Shown one piece after another: positions 54,966-64,000 of a DNA stretch of 64,000 bases (positions within the stretch are counted from its first letter, which is position 1; each line of letters opens with the position of its first letter). Made by a program: the position numbers and the translations under genes. This DNA is from Chloroflexota bacterium. Its GTDB lineage: Bacteria; Chloroflexota; Limnocylindria; Limnocylindrales; CSP1-4. The stretch spans positions 1-64,000 of the forward strand of contig PLOC01000033.1 of assembly GCA_003141955.1 (NCBI GenBank), read 5' to 3'. The notes beneath the pieces were generated by a model. That model was not told where the DNA came from. It did not search any database and worked only from the letters and a program-made list of their open reading frames with translations.

Positions 54966-55895
54966 TTGGCCGACCGGCCCTCCTCATCCGATCAGTCACC
55001 GGCAACCGGCAAGAGCGCGGACTCTGGTCGGAGCGCGAGCCCTGGCAAGAGCGCGAGCTCGCCGCCGCGGAGCCTGGGCGAGCAGTTCGGGCGAACGCGA
55101 AATGCCCTGCTCGGCCTCATCTCGGCCCATTTCAAGCTCCTCTCGACCGAGCTGTTCGAGATCATGGCCGAGATCAAGCGCGCGGTCGCCCTCGCCGGCG
55201 CTGCCCTGGCGTGCCTGTTCCTGGCCGGCATAGTGGCGTTCGTCGGGTCGATCCTGTGGCTCGACGAGTGGGTCTTCGGCTCGATCGGCTGGGGCGCGCT
55301 CCACGGCTCCACGCTGCTGATCGCCATCGCCGTCACCCTCGTCATGCTGATCATCCCCCATGCCGCGCCCCGCCTCGGGCTCGCGTTCTTCGTCGGGCTC
55401 GTGGTGGCCGTCGTCGTGGGCCTGGTCCTGTGGCTGCAGTTGACCAGCCGCGCGCTCGGCTGGGTCGGCAGCACCTTCTTCGGCGGGCTGACATGGTTCG
55501 ACGGCCATGCTGTTTCGGCCGCCGATCGCCCAACCGCCGCCGGCGTGATCGTCCTGGCGGTCCTGCTCGGGGTCGTGGGCGCGATCGTGGGGCTTGCCGT
55601 GGGGAGTGGGGTCCTGAACCGCGTCGGTGCGGCGGTTGGCATCGCGATCGCAGGCGCCGTCACCGGCGGCCTGCTCGGCGCGCTGCTGGGCGTGCCGATG
55701 AGCTGGGGGATCGCGATCGCCGTCGCCCTGGCTGTCTTCCTGATCGTGTACCCGATCCTGGCCGCCATCCTCGTGCTGCGGAAGGCCGACTTCGAGGAGC
55801 TCAAGAACCGCCTGCTGCCGAACCAGTCCATCGAAACCACCAAGGAGACCATCGAGTGGGTGCGCGCACAGATGCCGCTCGGGCGGAAGTCGTAG
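54966..55895 (+). CDS. membrane protein with Holin-X-like region (phage holin family/DUF1469-like)
   Basis: LLSTELFEIMAEIKRAVALAGAALACLFLAGIVAFVGSILWLDEWV; several TM segments; TTG start. Confidence 0.6.
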   Translation: MADRPSSSDQSPATGKSADSGRSASPGKSASSPPRSLGEQFGRTRNALLGLISAHFKLLSTELFEIMAEIKRAVALAGAALACLFLAGIVAFVGSILWLDEWVFGSIGWGALHGSTLLIAIAVTLVMLIIPHAAPRLGLAFFVGLVVAVVVGLVLWLQLTSRALGWVGSTFFGGLTWFDGHAVSAADRPTAAGVIVLAVLLGVVGAIVGLAVGSGVLNRVGAAVGIAIAGAVTGGLLGALLGVPMSWGIAIAVALAVFLIVYPILAAILVLRKADFEELKNRLLPNQSIETTKETIEWVRAQMPLGRKS

Positions 55896-56488
55896 CCCGC
55901 CGCCAGCTCCTGCTGGAAGAGGTCATAGGGCTCGAGGCGGCCGGCCGCGCGGCGGTCGACATCCCCGCCAAGATCCGGCGGGCGCCGGGCAAGACGGTCG
56001 CGGTCGCCGCCGGTGCGGCGTTCTTTGTCTTGGGCGGGCCCAAGCGAACCTATCGCGCGATTCGGCGGGCAGTACTCGGTTCCAGGGCGGATCTGCCCAA
56101 GTCGATGCTGCCAAAGCAGATCGACAAGGCGCTGCGCTCGCTCGGCGAAGACGGCGAGCAGGTCCGCGGTCTGCTCGAGCACGAGTTCGGCGCCTACCTG
56201 GACAAGAGCCGCCCCGAGCGAGAGGCGCGCGATCTGAAGGGCACGATCTCCGAGCTGGGCGGCAACATCCTCCGCCCGGTAACCGCCGAGGCTGGCAAGC
56301 GGCTGGCCAGGGAGCTGTTGAGCCCCGACGCCGGCGGCTTCGCGGCGGCCAGGGACCGGATTCGGGCTCGGCGCGAGAAGCGCAAGGCCGAGCATTCCGA
56401 CGAGGCGGCCTCAGGGCCCGGGAAGGCCACGCCGGCGCCCGTGGGACGGCGGCCCGGCACGCGCCGCAACCGGCTCCGCCCGCGCTGA
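55856..56488 (+). CDS. hypothetical protein
   Basis: VGARTDAARAEVVARRQLLLEEVIGLEAAGRAAVDIPAKIRRAPGKTVAVAAGAAFFVLGGPKRTYRAIRRAV; overlaps the holin-like gene end. Confidence 0.6.
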   Translation: MGARTDAARAEVVARRQLLLEEVIGLEAAGRAAVDIPAKIRRAPGKTVAVAAGAAFFVLGGPKRTYRAIRRAVLGSRADLPKSMLPKQIDKALRSLGEDGEQVRGLLEHEFGAYLDKSRPEREARDLKGTISELGGNILRPVTAEAGKRLARELLSPDAGGFAAARDRIRARREKRKAEHSDEAASGPGKATPAPVGRRPGTRRNRLRPR

Positions 56489-56544
56489 TCACGCTCCGCG
56501 CCGCGTCGCGGCGCCTCGGCGCCCCCGCTAGACTCTTGGGCCAC

Positions 56545-56632
56545 GGGCGAGTGGCGGAATGGCAGACGCGCCAGCCTTAGGAGCTGGTGCCGCGTAAGCG
56601 GCGTGTCGGTTCGACCCCGACCTCGCCCACCA
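56545..56632 (+). tRNA. tRNA-Leu(UAG), CCA encoded
   Basis: Acceptor GGGCGAG/CTCGCCC, anticodon arm CCAGC-CTTAGGA-GCTGG, long variable arm, T arm GTCGG-TTCGACC-CCGAC, terminal CCA. Confidence 0.95.
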
Positions 56633-56701
56633 CCCTGTACGTGTCGCGCCCCTCGGCCGTCTTTCTGTCAGGCGGGGCGCGTCCCTACGCGCCGGGCCGG
56701 G

Positions 56702-58291
56702 CTACCAGGACAGCGTCTTCTTGGAGGCGGCGTAGACGCGGTTCATGACGGCCTGGCCGCTGACCGGATCGAGCAGGTTGGGCTGGGCGCCGCCGAGGAT
56801 GATCGTGGGGTGCGTCCAGGCCTGAACCAGGGTCGAGCCGCTGAACGTCAGCTCGAGCACGAGTCCCTCTTCGGTCTGCTCCGACCACGTCTGGTCGAAA
56901 ACGAAATTGCCGAGCGCGTACCAGATCGGCTTGCCCTTGTATATCTCCATCGCCCCGGCCCAGTGGGGATGGTTGCCGATGATGATGTCCGCGCCGGCGT
57001 CGATCATCGCGTGCGCCCACTTCTTCTGGGCCGCAGTGGGTCCGGTGGTGTATTCGACCCCCCAGTGTGGGTAGACGATGACGACCTGTGCGCCGGCTGC
57101 CCTGGCGGCCTTGATGTCGGCTGGAGCGGTGCCCGCGGAGAGTTCGGCGGTTCCCGGCGTGTTCGGACCCGCGGCCTCGCCGGGTGAGATCGCGTCGTAG
57201 GCCAGGACCGCGACTTTCACGCCATCGATGGTGAAGATGGCCGGAGCCCGCGCCGCCGCGATGTTCGCGCCGGCGCCGCTGTGGGCGATCCCGAGCTTGT
57301 CCAGTGCCTGGACCGTCTGGACGACGCCCTGCCTGCCGGCGTTGAGGATGTGGTTGTTTGCCAGGGAGACCCAATCGATGCCGGCGTACTGGAGCCCGGC
57401 AAGAAGCGCCTGATTGAAGTTGAAGGTCATTCCCGTGGCGTGGTACGAGGCGTTGTTCGGGGCCGGACCCTCCAGGTTCACCAGTGACAGGTCGGCTCCC
57501 GATGTCAGGGCGCGGACGTCCTGGGTCGTGTCGTCAGTCTTGGTGCGGGGCATCACCCAGTCCCACGATGAGCAGCAGTAGCGGCTGGTGATCGTGGCGG
57601 TCCCGCCGGAGAACGGGTAATCGACGCCCTTGCCTTCGAGCTTGACCACCTTGTACACGCCCCGGTCGAACATCACGTCGCCGCCTGCGACGATCGTCCA
57701 GGTCGTCGACGGATCGAATGGCGCCGTGCCGGCGGCCGCCGGCAGGCTGGCCTGCAACGGCCAATCGGCCAGGCTCTTGACCCGGGCCACCCCGAAGAGC
57801 GAGACGTTTCCCCAACCCAGCGCTCGCACGCTCGGTCCTACGTCGGTGGCGCGGACGATGCCCAGGCGGGCCGCCTTCGTGTCGAGGTCGGCCTCGAGGG
57901 CGGCGGCGGTCGGCGCGAGCACGAGACGGCTCGCGACCGACGGCTGGGCCAGGCCGAGCGCCGTCATGATGCTGTCCGCGTCGGCGCTCACCAGCTCGAG
58001 CGTGGTGAACTGCTTGTTCGTGCCGGCCAGGATGGCCGCGACGCCGGCCTGATCGATCGATGTCGCGATCGTCCGGAAGTCCGCGACCGGGACGATCGGG
58101 ACGGACGGCTCCGGCGTGGGCTCCAGCGTCGGCGAGGGGGTCGGCACAGGGGTCGGCATGGCCGACGGCGACGCGACCGAAGTCGGGCTGGGGGCCTGGC
58201 TGGGCGGCGGGCTCGGCGGGTTGGAGCCGCAAGCTGAGACGAGGGCGACCAGGGCGAGCACCGCCAGCGGGGATCGACGCATGTGTGTCAT
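56702..58291 (-). CDS. CapA family lipoprotein (poly-gamma-glutamate synthesis CapA-like)
   Basis: TIVAGGDVMFDRGVYK, LVNLEGPAPNN, WVSLANNHILNAGRQGVVQTVQALDKLGIAHSGAGAN, YPHWGVEYTTGPT; lipobox LVALVSACGSN. Confidence 0.92.
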   Translation of the reverse strand: MTHMRRSPLAVLALVALVSACGSNPPSPPPSQAPSPTSVASPSAMPTPVPTPSPTLEPTPEPSVPIVPVADFRTIATSIDQAGVAAILAGTNKQFTTLELVSADADSIMTALGLAQPSVASRLVLAPTAAALEADLDTKAARLGIVRATDVGPSVRALGWGNVSLFGVARVKSLADWPLQASLPAAAGTAPFDPSTTWTIVAGGDVMFDRGVYKVVKLEGKGVDYPFSGGTATITSRYCCSSWDWVMPRTKTDDTTQDVRALTSGADLSLVNLEGPAPNNASYHATGMTFNFNQALLAGLQYAGIDWVSLANNHILNAGRQGVVQTVQALDKLGIAHSGAGANIAAARAPAIFTIDGVKVAVLAYDAISPGEAAGPNTPGTAELSAGTAPADIKAARAAGAQVVIVYPHWGVEYTTGPTAAQKKWAHAMIDAGADIIIGNHPHWAGAMEIYKGKPIWYALGNFVFDQTWSEQTEEGLVLELTFSGSTLVQAWTHPTIILGGAQPNLLDPVSGQAVMNRVYAASKKTLSW

Positions 58292-58406
58292 GCCCGGATT
58301 GTCGCATGGAAGGTCCCGACCGTTGCGGGCGACTATGATCTGGGGCGCTTGCCGATCGACGGCAGTCGGTCGAGTCGTGGTCCGGCTCGTCCAGAGGTGT
58401 CGCACT

Positions 58407-59618
58407 GTGGCCACTCGTCGCCTTCTCGTGGGCCTTCTGGCATGTGCGGTGTTGGGTTGCGGAGGCGGCTCGACTCCGCCGGCATCGTCCGATTCGAGGT
58501 CGGTCAGCCCCACCATCTCCACGACTCAGTCGCCCGGGTCGCCGACCCCGTCGCCCGCGCCCTCGCCCAGCCCGTCGCCCACGCCGCAGAACGCCTGGAC
58601 GAGCGGGTCGGTGGCCTTGTACGCGACGGCAAGTGACGACGGCGCCGCCCAGGTCCATCTCGGGGCGAACTTCCCGCTAGCGCTGACTTTGAAGTCCGCC
58701 ACGGTCGATGGCCAGGTCTGGTACCAGGCCACCTGGCAGACGCCGGGCCGGCAGGGGACCGGCTGGCTGCCAGGGTCGGCGCTGACGATGATCCAGCCAT
58801 CGGGCGGCGCCATGGCGAGCTTCGACGCGCTGGACACAGGCCTGGCCGACTACCTCACCGACTACGGCAAGCGGGTGGGAGTCGAGCTGCTCGATGTCAC
58901 CCGCGGCGTGACCTACACCTACAACGCGGACCTCCCCTATGTCGTCGCGAGTTCGATCAAGGTGCCGATAATGCTGACTTTGCTGACTCAGCTCGAGGCG
59001 AAGGGCAGGCGGCCCAACGCCACCGAACTGTCGCTGCTGACGACCATGATCGAGAACTCGAACAACAGTTCCGCGTCGGCGCTGTACAAGGAGATCGGCT
59101 ACCGGACCGGGCTAAACGCCTTCATGAAGAAGGTGGGAATCTCAGGTCTGACCCCGCATGTCAATCCCGTCGGCTGGTGGGGCTATAGCACGATCACACC
59201 CGCGGCGATGGTCTCGCTGCTGGAGCTGCTGCATGCAGGAAAGGTCCTGAACGCGAAAGATCGCGCCCTGGCGCTCAAGCTCATGGAGCACATCCAGGCC
59301 GACCAGCGGGTCGGGGTCGGCGACAGCAGCCCCGCCGGGGCGACGATCGCGCTGAAGGACGGCTGGGTCCTGGGACCGGACAACCTATACGTCATGAACT
59401 CGTCGGGGATCGTCACCATCGGCCCGGAGACATACATTCTTGCCGTCTACACGATGGACGACAAAACGTACGGGGAGGGTTTCAGGATCGTCCGCCACAT
59501 TTGTAGCATCATCGGCGCCCGCATGGTCGGTTCGTCCGCGAGCCCATCCCCGAGCTCGTCGGCGGGCCCATACCCGAGCCCGTCCCCAAGCTTGCCCGCG
59601 AGCTCGCCCTCCGCGTGA
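58407..59618 (+). CDS. class A beta-lactamase-like serine hydrolase lipoprotein
   Basis: GVELLDVTRGVTYTYNADLPYVVASSIKVPIMLTLL (SxxK), ENSNNSSASALY, IALKDGWV; lipobox LLACAVLGCGGG. Confidence 0.88.
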   Translation: MATRRLLVGLLACAVLGCGGGSTPPASSDSRSVSPTISTTQSPGSPTPSPAPSPSPSPTPQNAWTSGSVALYATASDDGAAQVHLGANFPLALTLKSATVDGQVWYQATWQTPGRQGTGWLPGSALTMIQPSGGAMASFDALDTGLADYLTDYGKRVGVELLDVTRGVTYTYNADLPYVVASSIKVPIMLTLLTQLEAKGRRPNATELSLLTTMIENSNNSSASALYKEIGYRTGLNAFMKKVGISGLTPHVNPVGWWGYSTITPAAMVSLLELLHAGKVLNAKDRALALKLMEHIQADQRVGVGDSSPAGATIALKDGWVLGPDNLYVMNSSGIVTIGPETYILAVYTMDDKTYGEGFRIVRHICSIIGARMVGSSASPSPSSSAGPYPSPSPSLPASSPSA

Positions 59619-59648
59619 GGGCGGCCTGAAAAGCCAGGAGGAGCAACG

Positions 59649-60011
59649 ATGGACACGACACCCAAGTCCGAAGCCAGCGACGACACGGACCAGCCGATCG
59701 CCTGGCGCGCCGTGCCGGAAAACACCCCGGTGCGGTCGGACGGCGAGCAGGTCGGTACCGTCTACGACCTCCTGGGCTCCCACGAAGAGGACATCTTCCA
59801 CGGCATCGTGGTGCAGCTCAAGTCGAAGGGGCGACGCGTCTTCGTGCCTGCCGATGACGTGGCCGCCTTGACGGCCTCGCACGTCGACGTGTCCCTCAGC
59901 GCGGGCGAGCTCGGCGCTCTCCCGGAGCACACCGACGAGCGCCAGTTCCAGCTGGGCATGGTCGGGCTCCTGCGCAAGCACGTGGGCTGGGTCAAAGAGA
60001 AGGACCGCTGA
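59649..60011 (+). CDS. PRC-barrel-like protein
   Basis: AWRAVPENTPVRSDGEQVGTVYDLLGSHEEDIFHGIVVQLKSKGRRVFVPADDV. Confidence 0.65.
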   Translation: MDTTPKSEASDDTDQPIAWRAVPENTPVRSDGEQVGTVYDLLGSHEEDIFHGIVVQLKSKGRRVFVPADDVAALTASHVDVSLSAGELGALPEHTDERQFQLGMVGLLRKHVGWVKEKDR

Positions 60012-60102
60012 TCCGGCGGGCATCGGGTCGCCGTACCACCGGCTCCGGAGCCCGACCTCCGCTCCCCGCCGCGCTCCGCCGCGGCCCCTATAATCGCCCG
60101 CG

Positions 60103-61533
60103 ATGCAGACGACCAACACCCCCCTTCCCAAGTCCCGCCTCCAGATGGAGTTCGAGCTCCCGGCCGAGCGCTTGACCCGCTCGCTGGACGACGCCGCTCG
60201 CCGCCTTTCGCAACAGCACCGCATCTCGGGATTCCGGCCCGGCAAGGCGCCGCGGGCCGTCGTCGAGCGAGTGGTCGGTGCCCCGACGGTCATGGAAGAA
60301 GCCGTCGATCTCCTCGTCGAGAATGCCGTGCGCGAGGCCGTGCGCGAGCAGGAGATCGTGCCGCTGGCTTCTCCCGAGGTCGAGGTCACCCAGGCCGAGG
60401 AGGGCAAGCCGGTCATCTTCAAGGCGACCCTGCAGGTCCGGCCGGAGATCAAGCTCGGCGACTTCGAGAACTTCCCGTTCAAGCCCGAGGTCGAGGCCGT
60501 CGACGAGACGATGGTCGAGAAGGTGGTGGACGAACTGCGCGACAGCGAGGCCCACCTGGAGCCGGTGGAAGGCCGCGCCGCCGCGAACGGTGACTTTGCG
60601 ATCGTGTCGTTCGACGGTCTGCGCAACGGCGCCAAGTTCATCGGCGGGTCGTCGGATCAGATGCCCCTCGTCCTGGGCGAGAACCGGCTGTACCCGGGTT
60701 TCGAAGACCACATCGTGGGGATGTCCAAGGGCGAGGAGCGCGAGTTCGACATCGACATTCCCGAGGAATTCCCTGTCGCGACGATGCGCGGCGCCCACAT
60801 GCACTTCAACGTGAAGCTGAAGGAGCTGCGCGGCAAGGTCGCACCCGAGGCCAACGACGAGTTCGCCCGATCCATAGGGCGATTCGAGGACCTGGCCCAC
60901 CTCAAGGCCGAGCTGCGCAAGCGCCTCGAGGAGAACGCCCTCGATCGGGCCCGCCACCAGTTCGCCGACCGGATCGTCGACTACGCCGCCCTCAACGCCA
61001 CGATCGACCTGCCGGACATCCTGGTCGACCAGGAGGTCGAGGTCATGCGCGACGAGATGCGCTCCGCCATGGCCCGCCAGGGCATCACCGAAGAGGCGTA
61101 TCTCAAGGCGACGGGCAAGACTGAGGAGGAGATGCGCGAGCAGCTCCGCCCGCAGGCCTTCACGCGGGCGAGGAGCCTGCTGGCTCTCTCCGAGATCGCC
61201 AAAGTCAAGGGCGTGGAGGTCCCCGACGCCGACATCGAGGCCGAGGTCGCTCAGGCCCGGGCTCGATATGCGAACGACCGCAGCCTGGTCCAGTACTTCG
61301 AGAGCGAACGCGGCCGAAACTACATCAGGAGCACGTTGAGGCGGTCGCGGACCGTGGAGCAGCTTGTGGACGAGTGGCTCGCCGCCCACCCCGAGGCGCC
61401 GCGCCTGCGGCACATCGAGGATGCCGGGCCAGGCTCGACCGTCGAGACTCGGCCGGCCGAGGCTGCCGCGCCGGCCGGAATGACCGAACCTGTCAGCCTG
61501 ACGCCGCCGGCCGCCAGCGCGCCCGGCGCCTGA
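60103..61533 (+). CDS. tig: trigger factor
   Basis: [68 protein letters not shown]; followed by clpP-clpX. Confidence 0.95.
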   Translation: MQTTNTPLPKSRLQMEFELPAERLTRSLDDAARRLSQQHRISGFRPGKAPRAVVERVVGAPTVMEEAVDLLVENAVREAVREQEIVPLASPEVEVTQAEEGKPVIFKATLQVRPEIKLGDFENFPFKPEVEAVDETMVEKVVDELRDSEAHLEPVEGRAAANGDFAIVSFDGLRNGAKFIGGSSDQMPLVLGENRLYPGFEDHIVGMSKGEEREFDIDIPEEFPVATMRGAHMHFNVKLKELRGKVAPEANDEFARSIGRFEDLAHLKAELRKRLEENALDRARHQFADRIVDYAALNATIDLPDILVDQEVEVMRDEMRSAMARQGITEEAYLKATGKTEEEMREQLRPQAFTRARSLLALSEIAKVKGVEVPDADIEAEVAQARARYANDRSLVQYFESERGRNYIRSTLRRSRTVEQLVDEWLAAHPEAPRLRHIEDAGPGSTVETRPAEAAAPAGMTEPVSLTPPAASAPGA

Positions 61534-61562
61534 GCGCGACCCAGCGAAGAGGAGACGATCCG

Positions 61563-62243
61563 ATGCTCGTGCCAATGGTGATCGAAACCTCGAGCCGTGG
61601 CGAGCGTGCCTACGACATCTACTCGCGCCTGCTGCGCGAGCGGATCATCTTCCTGGGCGACACGATCGAGGACAACGTCGCTAACCTGGTCATCGCCCAG
61701 CTGCTCTTTCTCGACGCCGAGGATCCGGAGCGGGACATCAGCCTCTACATCAACTCGCCCGGCGGGGTCATCACCAGCGGCCTGGCCATCTACGACACGA
61801 TGCAGTACGTCCGCGCCCCCGTGAGCACGATCTGCATCGGTATGGCGGCCAGCATGGCGGCCGTGCTGCTTGCCGCGGGCGCGCCCGCCAAGCGCTTTGC
61901 CCTGCCGCACAGCCGGATCATGATCCACCAGGGGTCCGGCGGCTTCCGTGGCAACACCCCGGACGTGATGATCCAGGTCAAGGAGATGGAGACTCTGGTC
62001 AACACAAATCACGAGATTCTTAGTCACCATTGTGGACAACCCATCGAGAAGATCGTTGCCGATACCTCAAGGGACTACTTCATGTCCCCAACGGAGGCGA
62101 AGGAGTATGGCATCATCGATGCCGTCTACTCCGCCACGGGAAATCCGCTGGCCGCACTGAGCCAGCCGGCGGACGGTGCCGACGGAGTCGACAAGGCCGA
62201 CGGAGGCCAGCAGCCTCCCGAGGCCGAACTCGACCGGGGATAG
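61563..62243 (+). CDS. clpP: ATP-dependent Clp protease proteolytic subunit
   Basis: [71 protein letters not shown]. Confidence 0.98.
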   Translation: MLVPMVIETSSRGERAYDIYSRLLRERIIFLGDTIEDNVANLVIAQLLFLDAEDPERDISLYINSPGGVITSGLAIYDTMQYVRAPVSTICIGMAASMAAVLLAAGAPAKRFALPHSRIMIHQGSGGFRGNTPDVMIQVKEMETLVNTNHEILSHHCGQPIEKIVADTSRDYFMSPTEAKEYGIIDAVYSATGNPLAALSQPADGADGVDKADGGQQPPEAELDRG

Positions 62244-62272
62244 AGCTCAGTCGCAAAGGACGGGTCCAGGGC

Positions 62273-63577
<1,305 letters not shown>

Positions 63578-64000
63578 GACAGGCGGGGGAGGGGAGATAG
63601 CGGCGCCGAAGGTCGCCTCCCGCGCCTCGACTTGCGATCCATTCACGCCGCGACTGTTCTCCAGGTTCCGGCTCCTGCACGCGGCCACCGCTGGCCATGT
63701 TCCACGGACCAGCGGGCCGATTCACGCTCGGATTCGTCCCGGTTGAGCATGGGAGCGTGGCCACCGGCTCCCCCATTCGCGTCGAACGTGGATACCAGTC
63801 ACCCGGCGCATGAATCGAAGGCGGGCGCGGTTCCGATCGTTGGTGAGCTCTGATGACAGCACACTGGCCCACGCTGGCGAGCTGTCGCATCGGGTCGGGG
63901 CGAGGAGATTGACTCCGGAGTCTCAAGCTCGGCCTATTCACACGAGACCCAGCGTCATACCATGCCGACCGAGGGCACTTGTCGGCGCCGCTGAGAACCG

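Noticed and set aside
54966-55895. Prophage call based on the holin-like protein
   Set aside because: Holin-X/DUF1469-like membrane proteins are common chromosomal genes in actinobacteria-like lineages; no other phage genes are nearby despite the tRNA-Leu
56545-56632. tRNA-Leu as an integration (att) site
   Set aside because: No integrase and no repeat of the tRNA 3' end was noticed in the flanking sequence
63632-63941. ORFs downstream of clpX on both strands
   Set aside because: No recognizable motif, no convincing start context; left unannotated

Overview
This 64 kb window is high-GC bacterial DNA with a gene complement that looks Chloroflexota-like (lineage is inference; no marker comparison was possible). 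Most of it is ordinary chromosome: a tandem GH94 phosphorylase pair, carA and carB, an ECF sigma factor with a TM-DsbA-LysM protein, a site-2 protease, an MFS transporter with an ArsR regulator, an M16 protease pair, a rhomboid protease, a two-component system, an ABC-2 exporter, an FBA-like aldolase, Mrp, a cyclase-ATPase, CinA, tRNA-Leu(UAG), CapA, and tig-clpP-clpX. The most interesting parts are: (1) near-identical PyrR-type attenuators placed separately before carA and carB, each with tandem GGTC-CNGNGA-GGCC hairpins, an intrinsic terminator, and a conserved leader ORF MVAC[D/N]ENHRA[S/D]SAGGLFV whose stop codon overlaps a candidate GTG start of the car gene; (2) a 3.7 kb accessory island between carA and carB with two Phd/VapC modules, a frameshifted SEC-C mini-protein, and a DUF5343-like plus DUF4145/HEPN-like gene pair that is a candidate undescribed system; (3) a 32-38 kb mosaic in which the 3' end of an ABC-2 permease occurs four times (one full gene, three fragments cut at the same GTATACCCCGGTG point), along with an rsgA 3' fragment and a duplicated gene end; (4) an Arg-rich leader peptide plus terminator before an ABC exporter ATPase; (5) an exact 26-bp tandem duplication that frameshifts a methyltransferase. 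No rRNA or CRISPR array was seen. All family calls were made by eye from translated motifs; no database search was run.
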